Shown: positions 58,139 through 64,000 of the stretch, in pieces
Layout of the letters: each line of letters starts with the position of its first letter
Position numbering within the stretch: position 1 is the first letter of the stretch
DNA from: an uncultured Lachnospiraceae bacterium
GTDB lineage: Bacteria > Bacillota > Clostridia > Lachnospirales > Lachnospiraceae
DNA length: 64,000 nucleotides
Assembly (NCBI GenBank): GCA_934408585.1
Contig: CAKRVA010000005.1
Coordinates: 1 to 64,000, forward strand
Direction: 5' to 3'
Notes under the pieces: generated by a model
Told to the model about the DNA's origin: nothing
Seen by the model: only the letters and a program-made list of their open reading frames with translations
Databases searched by the model: none
Program-made: the position numbers and the translations under genes

Positions 58139-59533
58139 ATGACCGAACAACAACGACAATTAGAATATATTCAAAAAGTTAAAAAATATGTCAACAAGCT
58201 GGGGGATGATTTACACCGCCAGCCTACCTGCTGTGTTACAACCTTTGGCTGTCAGATGAATGCAAGGGACTCCGAAAAGCTTGCCGGAATTTTGGAAAGC
58301 TGTGGATTTCTTTTAATTGAAGATGAGGATGCTGATTTTGTTATTTACAACACCTGTACGGTTCGTGATAATGCAAATCAGCGTGTTTACGGACGGCTTG
58401 GACATCTGAACAGTCTGAAAAAGAAAGCCCCTCATAAGCGAATCGCTTTATGCGGATGTATGATGCAGGAGCCTTCTGTTATTGAAAAAATCCAAAAGAG
58501 TTATTCTTTTGTGGATTTGATATTTGGAACACATAATATTTATAAATTTGCAGAGCTTTTATCCCGGATGTACGAGTCAGACGGCATGGTTATTGATATC
58601 TGGAAAGATTCGGACGAAATCGTAGAAGATTTGCCGGTGGAACGGAAATATTCCTTCAAGTCCGGAATAAATATCATGTTTGGATGCAATAACTTCTGCA
58701 GCTATTGTATTGTTCCCTATGTGCGGGGAAGAGAAAAAAGCCGGGAACCTAAGGAAATCCTTCGGGAAATTGAACGCCTGGTAGCAGATGGGGTAGTAGA
58801 AATCATGCTGCTTGGCCAAAATGTAAATTCCTATGGGAAAAATCTTGAGAATCCGATTACATTTGCACAGTTATTACAGGAAGTGGAGAAGATTGACGGG
58901 CTTCAAAGAATTCGTTTTATGACATCACATCCGAAGGATTTATCCGACGAACTGATTCAGGTCATGAAAGAATCCACGAAAATCTGTCGTCATTTACATT
59001 TGCCGCTTCAGTCCGGCTCTACCAAAATTTTAAATGCCATGAACCGGCATTACACCAAAGAAAGTTATCTGGCACTTGTCGAAAAAATCCGGAAAGAAAT
59101 TCCGGACATTGCCATAACCACGGATATTATTGTTGGTTTCCCGGGCGAAACGAGTGAAGATGTCGACGAAACCATTGATGTCATTCGTCAGGTACAATAT
59201 GACAATGCATTTACATTTATTTATTCGAAAAGAACCGGAACACCTGCAGCAGCGATGGAAAACCAGGTGCCACAGGAGCAGGTAAAAAAAGACTTTGACC
59301 GGCTTTTGAAAGTGGTTCAGGAAACGGCAAGGGAACGTGTTGCCCGTTTACAGGGACAGACACTTGATGCACTTGTAGAAGAAGTAAATGAGCAGGATTC
59401 CCATTTGCTTACCGGACGGTTGTCCAATAATACCATCGTGCATTTCCCGGGAGACCCATCCTTGATTGGTTCGATTGTACCGGTTTATCTGAAAGAATGT
59501 CATGGTTTTTATTATTTAGGCGAACGCCAATAA
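58139..59533 (+). CDS. miaB: tRNA-2-methylthio-N6-isopentenyladenosine synthase MiaB
   Basis: Radical SAM methylthiotransferase of 464 residues that adds the ms2 group to i6A37 of tRNAs. The N-terminal cluster domain has cysteines in TFGCQMNARDSE, YNTCTVRDNANQ and CGCMMQE. The radical SAM motif CNNFCSYC lies near 182-189, and a C-terminal TRAM domain follows. Length is typical. It precedes sulP and mutS; miaB-mutS-mutL linkage is common in Clostridia. Confidence 0.95.
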   Translation: MTEQQRQLEYIQKVKKYVNKLGDDLHRQPTCCVTTFGCQMNARDSEKLAGILESCGFLLIEDEDADFVIYNTCTVRDNANQRVYGRLGHLNSLKKKAPHKRIALCGCMMQEPSVIEKIQKSYSFVDLIFGTHNIYKFAELLSRMYESDGMVIDIWKDSDEIVEDLPVERKYSFKSGINIMFGCNNFCSYCIVPYVRGREKSREPKEILREIERLVADGVVEIMLLGQNVNSYGKNLENPITFAQLLQEVEKIDGLQRIRFMTSHPKDLSDELIQVMKESTKICRHLHLPLQSGSTKILNAMNRHYTKESYLALVEKIRKEIPDIAITTDIIVGFPGETSEDVDETIDVIRQVQYDNAFTFIYSKRTGTPAAAMENQVPQEQVKKDFDRLLKVVQETARERVARLQGQTLDALVEEVNEQDSHLLTGRLSNNTIVHFPGDPSLIGSIVPVYLKECHGFYYLGERQ

Positions 59534-59563
59534 AGATATTGTTTTACTTATGAGGAGAGGATT

Positions 59564-61249
59564 ATGAAAAAGTTAAAACCGAAGTTGTTTTCTGTAATGA
59601 AAACATACTCCAAGCAGCAATTCATCAAAGATGTAATTGCCGGAATTATTGTTGCCATTATTGCGCTTCCGTTATCCATTGCCCTTGCACTGGCATCCGG
59701 TGTAAACCCTGAAAAGGGTCTGTACACTGCGATTGTTGCAGGCTTTGTGATTTCCTTTTTAGGAGGAAGCCGTGTTCAGATATCCGGTCCTACCGCAGCA
59801 TTTGCAACCATTGTTGCAGGAATCGTTGCGACCAGCGGTCTGGAAGGTCTTGCCGTAGCAACGATTATGGCAGGATTGTTCTTAATTTTAATGGGAGTTT
59901 TACGCCTTGGCAGTCTGATTCGTTTTATTCCCTATACGATAACTACCGGGTTCACTGCAGGAATTGCCGTGACTATTGCCATTGGACAAATAAAGGATTT
60001 TCTCGGACTTACTTACGAAAAAGGAGTCAGCCCTGTGGAAACCATGGACAAAGCCAAAGCAATTATCCACTATATTGGCACCATCAACCTTCAGGCATTG
60101 CTCGTTGGTATTGCATGTCTTGCGGTTTTAATTATCTGGCCGCTTGTTGGCAGATTATTGAAAGGTACACTCGGAAAAATTGTAAACAGTATTCCACCTT
60201 CTTTACTGGCAGTGCTTTTAGGAATTGCGCTTGTCAGCGGATTACATCTGGAAGTAAATACCATTGGAACGTTATATGAAATCTCTAACAAACCGCCGAT
60301 GTTTCATATGCCTGTAATAAATTTCAAACTGATTCAGGCACAATTCGGAAACGCAATAACCATTGCCGTTTTAGCAGCAGTAGAATCTCTGTTATCCTGT
60401 GTGGTTTCAGACAGTATGATTAATTCCAGACATAACTCCAATATGGAATTAATTGCACAGGGAACTGGAAATATTGCATCTGCGTTGTTTGGTGGTATTC
60501 CGGCAACCGGAGCAATTGCAAGAACTGCTGCAAATGTCAAAAACGGCGGACGTACTCCAATTTCAGGAATGGTACATGCTGTTGTTTTATTATTGATTCT
60601 CGTTGTATTAATGCCATATGCAGCTTTAATTCCAATGCCTGCCATTGCAGCAATCCTGTTTATGGTTGCCTATAATATGTGTGGCTGGAGAGAGTTTTCT
60701 TATCTAATTAAGACCTCTCCCAAAAGTGATATTTCTGTTTTGCTTGTGACATTTGTACTTACCGTTGTATTCGACCTTGTTGTTGCAATTGAAGTTGGTA
60801 TTATTGTTGCGGCAATTCTGTTTATGAAGCGTATGAGCGACGTTACACAGGTCGAAGGCTGGAAATACATTCATGACGACGATGACCCGGATTCGATTGA
60901 ATTGCGTACGGTTCCGGAAAACACACTGGTATATGAAATCAGTGGTCCTATGTTTTTTGCAGCCGCAGACAAGCTTTTGGAAATTCACGTATCGGAAAAA
61001 ACAGAATGTCTTATTATCCGTATGCGAAGCGTAAATGCAATTGATGCTACTGCAATGCACAACTTAGAGCAGTTAATGAAAAAATGTAAAAAATATGGTG
61101 TTCATATGATTTTATCCCATGTCAATGAACAACCATTAAAAGTAATGCAGAAATCCGGATTTTATGAATTTGTTGGAGCAGAAAATTTCTGTGCCCATAT
61201 TGATGATGCCTTAGAGCGTGCACAAAATTATTGTATGCACACCATATAA
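59564..61249 (+). CDS. SulP-family anion transporter
   Basis: A 561-residue membrane transporter (SLC26/SulP). About ten to twelve hydrophobic segments span 20-420, with the family signatures ALPLSIALALASGVNPEKGLYTAIVAGF near 38 and GPTAAFATIVAGI near 75. A cytoplasmic STAS domain covers about 450-555 (YEISGPMFFAAADKLLEI, MRSVNAIDATAMHNLEQLM). The substrate may be sulfate, bicarbonate or another anion and cannot be told from sequence. Its TAA shares bases with a possible mutS start. Confidence 0.93.
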   Translation: MKKLKPKLFSVMKTYSKQQFIKDVIAGIIVAIIALPLSIALALASGVNPEKGLYTAIVAGFVISFLGGSRVQISGPTAAFATIVAGIVATSGLEGLAVATIMAGLFLILMGVLRLGSLIRFIPYTITTGFTAGIAVTIAIGQIKDFLGLTYEKGVSPVETMDKAKAIIHYIGTINLQALLVGIACLAVLIIWPLVGRLLKGTLGKIVNSIPPSLLAVLLGIALVSGLHLEVNTIGTLYEISNKPPMFHMPVINFKLIQAQFGNAITIAVLAAVESLLSCVVSDSMINSRHNSNMELIAQGTGNIASALFGGIPATGAIARTAANVKNGGRTPISGMVHAVVLLLILVVLMPYAALIPMPAIAAILFMVAYNMCGWREFSYLIKTSPKSDISVLLVTFVLTVVFDLVVAIEVGIIVAAILFMKRMSDVTQVEGWKYIHDDDDPDSIELRTVPENTLVYEISGPMFFAAADKLLEIHVSEKTECLIIRMRSVNAIDATAMHNLEQLMKKCKKYGVHMILSHVNEQPLKVMQKSGFYEFVGAENFCAHIDDALERAQNYCMHTI

Positions 61250-61272
61250 TGCAAAAGAAAGATGGTAAATCG

Positions 61273-63915
61273 ATGGAAGTTACACCAATGATGCAAAAAT
61301 ACCTTGAGACAAAAGAGCAGTACAAAGATTGTATTCTGTTTTACCGTCTTGGGGATTTTTACGAAATGTTTTTTGATGATGCAATTACCGTTTCCAAAGA
61401 GCTGGAGCTTACCCTGACCGGAAAAAGCTGCGGTCTGGAAGAGCGCGCCCCTATGTGTGGGGTTCCTTACCATGCGGTGGAGGGCTATCTGAACCGACTG
61501 GTATCGAAAGGCTATAAAGTAGCAATCTGTGAGCAGGTAGAAGACCCTAAGCTTGCAAAGGGTCTTGTAAAGAGAGAAGTCGTCCGAATTGTAACACCGG
61601 GAACCAACCTGAACACGCAGTCCATGGACGAAACCAGAAATAATTATCTGATGTGTATTGCGTATTTTCAGGGAAAAAGCGGTATTTCCATTGCAGATGT
61701 AACGACAGGAGATTATTATCTCACAGAAGTAGATGATAATAAAAAATTATTAGATGAAATTGTAAAGTATCATCCAAGCGAAATTATAAGCAACGATGCA
61801 TTTCAATTAAGCGGACTGGATATTGAGGATTTAAAGGGCCGGCTGAATATTGCAGTCTATTCCCTGGAACCACATTATTTTGATGAGGACAGATGCCGTG
61901 ACAGTCTTCTTTCACATTTTCATGTATCGACACTGCAGGGAATGGGCATTGAAGATTTTCCGTCCGGCTTGATTGCTGCAGGAGCTTTAATGCAGTATTT
62001 AACAGATACGCAGAAAACATCACTGAGTCATTTTACACATTTGTATCCGTATCTGACCAGCAAATATATGCTTCTTGACAGTGCCACGCGGCGGAATCTG
62101 GAGTTGACCGAAACGCTTCGCGAAAAGCAGAAAAGAGGTTCTCTACTATGGGTTCTTGATAAAACCAAAACTGCTATGGGTGCACGAACACTTCGTCAGT
62201 ATATTGAACAGCCGTTAATTGATAAAGACGAAATTGAAGAACGTCTGGATGGGGTAGAAGCACTTTGCAAACAGGCAATGTCGCGCGATGAAATTCGTGA
62301 ATACCTTAATCCGATTTATGATATGGAACGTCTTCTTGGAAAAGTAAGCTATAAAACGGCAAATCCAAGAGATTTGATTGCCTTTTGCAGTTCCCTGAAA
62401 ATGCTTCCTTCCATCAAAGTTATCCTACAGGATTTTCCTGAAAAGATACTGGCATCCATTCAGGACGAGATGGATGATTTGTCCGATATTGCTTCGCTGA
62501 TTGAGCGTGCCATTATGGAAGAACCGCCATTGGCAATTAAAGAAGGCGGTATTATCCGGGATGGCTTTGATGAGCATATCGACCGCCTCCGAATGGCAAA
62601 AAACGAAGGAAAAAACTGGCTTGCAAAGCTGGAAGAGGAAGACCGGGAGCGTACCGGAATCAAAAATCTGAAAGTAAAATATAACAAAGTCTTTGGCTAT
62701 TATTTTGAAGTTACCAATTCCTTTAAGGATATGGTTCCGGAAGATTATGTAAGAAAGCAGACCCTTACCAATGCGGAACGATACACAAATCCCAAACTGA
62801 AGGAATTGGAAGATACGATTTTAAATGCAGAAGATAAACTTTATGCTTTGGAATATGAACTGTTTTGTCAGGTTCGTGATGCGATTGCCGGAGAAATTGA
62901 CCGTATTCAAAAAACTGCGAAGGCTGTCGCAAAGCTGGATGTATTATGTTCCTTATCCATTGTTGCCGAAAGAAATCATTATGTCCGTCCTAAAATGAAC
63001 GAAAAGGGCGTTATTGATATTAAAGCAGGAAGACACCCTGTCGTAGAGCAGATGTTGTCAAACGATATGTTTATCTCCAATGACACTTATCTGGACAATA
63101 ATAAGTTTTGTGTATCTGTGATTACCGGTCCGAATATGGCAGGAAAATCGACCTATATGCGCCAGGTTGCCCTTATTGTTCTGATGGCACAAATAGGAAG
63201 CTTTGTTCCTGCACAAAGTGCAAATATTGGTATGACCGACCGGATATTTACCAGAGTCGGTGCATCAGATGACCTCGCAAGCGGTCAGAGTACCTTTATG
63301 GTGGAGATGAGTGAAGTGGCAAATATTCTGCGGAACGCAACACCGAACAGTCTTCTGATTCTGGATGAAATTGGAAGAGGAACCTCTACCTTTGACGGTT
63401 TAAGCATTGCCTGGGCAGTAATTGAACATATCAGCAACAAAAAACTCCTTGGCGCAAAAACATTGTTTGCAACGCATTATCATGAATTAACCGAGCTGGA
63501 AGGGAAAATGAGCAATGTCAACAATTATTGTATCGCCGTAAAAGAAAAAGGGGATGATATTGTTTTCCTGCGGAAAATTGTAAAAGGTGGTGCAGACAAG
63601 AGTTATGGTATCCAGGTTGCAAAGCTTGCAGGTGTTCCTGATATGGTCATAGACCGGGCAAAGGAAATTGTTGCACAGCTATGCGATAATGATATTCTTG
63701 AAAAAGTCCAGAACATTGCCATTGACCAGAAAGAAACAAAGCATAAAACAAAAACATATGATGAAGTTGATTTAACACAGATGTCCTTGTTTGACACGGT
63801 TACGGATGAAGATGTCTTAAATGAGTTAAAGGAAATCGATGTTTCTACTTTAACACCATTAGATGCATTAAATACGATATACCGCCTGCAAAACAAGCTG
63901 AAGAACCGTTGGTAA
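61273..63915 (+). CDS. mutS: DNA mismatch repair protein MutS
   Basis: Mismatch-recognition ATPase of 880 residues. The N-terminal mismatch-binding motif FYEMFFDDA follows the family start (TPMMQKYLETKEQYKDCILFYRLGDFYEMFF). The ATPase domain has Walker A GPNMAGKST near 619, the DDLASGQSTFMVEM loop, Walker B LLILDEIGRGTSTFDG and the HYHELTEL His. A C-terminal linker with the beta-clamp-like QMSLF follows. The ATG at 61273 matches the family start; ATG 61249 would add 8 residues and touch the sulP stop. mutL follows 10 nt later. Confidence 0.96.
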   Translation: MEVTPMMQKYLETKEQYKDCILFYRLGDFYEMFFDDAITVSKELELTLTGKSCGLEERAPMCGVPYHAVEGYLNRLVSKGYKVAICEQVEDPKLAKGLVKREVVRIVTPGTNLNTQSMDETRNNYLMCIAYFQGKSGISIADVTTGDYYLTEVDDNKKLLDEIVKYHPSEIISNDAFQLSGLDIEDLKGRLNIAVYSLEPHYFDEDRCRDSLLSHFHVSTLQGMGIEDFPSGLIAAGALMQYLTDTQKTSLSHFTHLYPYLTSKYMLLDSATRRNLELTETLREKQKRGSLLWVLDKTKTAMGARTLRQYIEQPLIDKDEIEERLDGVEALCKQAMSRDEIREYLNPIYDMERLLGKVSYKTANPRDLIAFCSSLKMLPSIKVILQDFPEKILASIQDEMDDLSDIASLIERAIMEEPPLAIKEGGIIRDGFDEHIDRLRMAKNEGKNWLAKLEEEDRERTGIKNLKVKYNKVFGYYFEVTNSFKDMVPEDYVRKQTLTNAERYTNPKLKELEDTILNAEDKLYALEYELFCQVRDAIAGEIDRIQKTAKAVAKLDVLCSLSIVAERNHYVRPKMNEKGVIDIKAGRHPVVEQMLSNDMFISNDTYLDNNKFCVSVITGPNMAGKSTYMRQVALIVLMAQIGSFVPAQSANIGMTDRIFTRVGASDDLASGQSTFMVEMSEVANILRNATPNSLLILDEIGRGTSTFDGLSIAWAVIEHISNKKLLGAKTLFATHYHELTELEGKMSNVNNYCIAVKEKGDDIVFLRKIVKGGADKSYGIQVAKLAGVPDMVIDRAKEIVAQLCDNDILEKVQNIAIDQKETKHKTKTYDEVDLTQMSLFDTVTDEDVLNELKEIDVSTLTPLDALNTIYRLQNKLKNRW

Positions 63916-63925
63916 GGAGGAAAAC

Positions 63926-64000
63926 GTGGCGGAAATACATTTATTAAATCAGGATACGATAGACAAAATTGCAGCAGGAGAAGTTGTAGAACGTCCTCTA
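63926..64000 (+). CDS. mutL: DNA mismatch repair protein MutL (start only)
   Basis: The first 25 codons of mutL run off the right edge. The GTG start has GGTAAGGAGG upstream, and the translation includes the invariant TIDKIAAGEVVERP of the GHKL ATPase N-terminus. It forms the usual mutS-mutL pair. Confidence 0.93.
   Translation, partial: MAEIHLLNQDTIDKIAAGEVVERPL

Noticed and set aside
1..64000. Prophage, insertion sequence, restriction or other defence island
   Set aside because: No transposase, integrase, phage structural, restriction or toxin-antitoxin genes were recognised; gene order is core-like throughout.

Overview
The window reads as chromosome of a strictly anaerobic, spore-forming Clostridia bacterium, most likely a Lachnospiraceae member. 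The grounds are moderately low GC and codon use, many strong AGGAGG-type ribosome sites, sporulation genes (spoIVA, cotJABC and a GerA-type germination protein), a class III ribonucleotide reductase, a monomeric [FeFe] hydrogenase, and Firmicutes core gene order. No phage, insertion sequence, tRNA, rRNA or CRISPR array was found. Nearly all genes lie on the + strand. The - strand genes are a PRPP synthetase, cotJABC and a DUF1292 gene. The right edge cuts mutL.

Layout. 1-10.4 kb: leuS, then plsX-acpP and rnc-smc-ftsY-ilvA (lipid synthesis, RNA processing, chromosome and membrane targeting). 10.4-12.5 kb: a YitT membrane protein and an anchored GH25 muramidase. 12.46-13.03 kb: a gene-free stretch holding a degenerate array of palindromes. 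13-20 kb: the translation and secretion cluster ylxM-ffh-rpsP-khpA-rimM-trmD-rplS-lepB-rbgA-lepB-rnhB. 20.0-23.4 kb: a 166-nt element that folds into one hairpin, a FliK-like/FlhB-tail-like pair, yraN and pgeF. 23.4-26.7 kb: a two-component system with a very large sensor kinase. 26.7-34.2 kb: a long-form PRPP synthetase divergent from DUF512, der, plsY, gpsA, tyrS and a YgjP-like protease. 34.2-41.4 kb: spoIVA, nucleoside salvage (PNP, cdd, an MTA/SAH-type amidohydrolase), a membrane-attached MutS-like ATPase, a 53-residue membrane protein and a WYL regulator. 41.4-46.2 kb: nrdDG under two NrdR-like boxes, dut, and a GerA-family gene. 46.2-51.2 kb: cotJABC (-) divergent from Fur-boxed feoAB, then the hydrogenase. 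51.2-64 kb: gltX, a UvrD-like helicase that overlaps a DUF1292 gene tail to tail, a GH13 protein with a damaged active site, a DUF5662-like protein, a Cys/Ser-rich mini-protein, GtrA, miaB, a SulP transporter, mutS and the start of mutL.

Most notable signals. (1) At spoIVA and at the GerA-family gene, one hairpin acts as the terminator of the upstream vegetative gene, carries the Shine-Dalgarno of the sporulation gene in its 3' arm, and has the -10 of a sporulation-sigma promoter at its apex. Sporulation transcripts would start past the 5' arm and so free the ribosome site, while read-through transcripts would bury it. (2) The isoamylase-like GH13 protein has lost its catalytic nucleophile and most of region I. 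(3) A palindrome array at 12.5-12.8 kb and a 166-nt hairpin element at 20.07-20.23 kb have no assigned function. (4) Exact or near-exact NrdR, Fur, SigE and SigG sites link dNTP synthesis, iron uptake and sporulation to their regulators. All family assignments come from reading motifs and synteny by eye; no database search was run.
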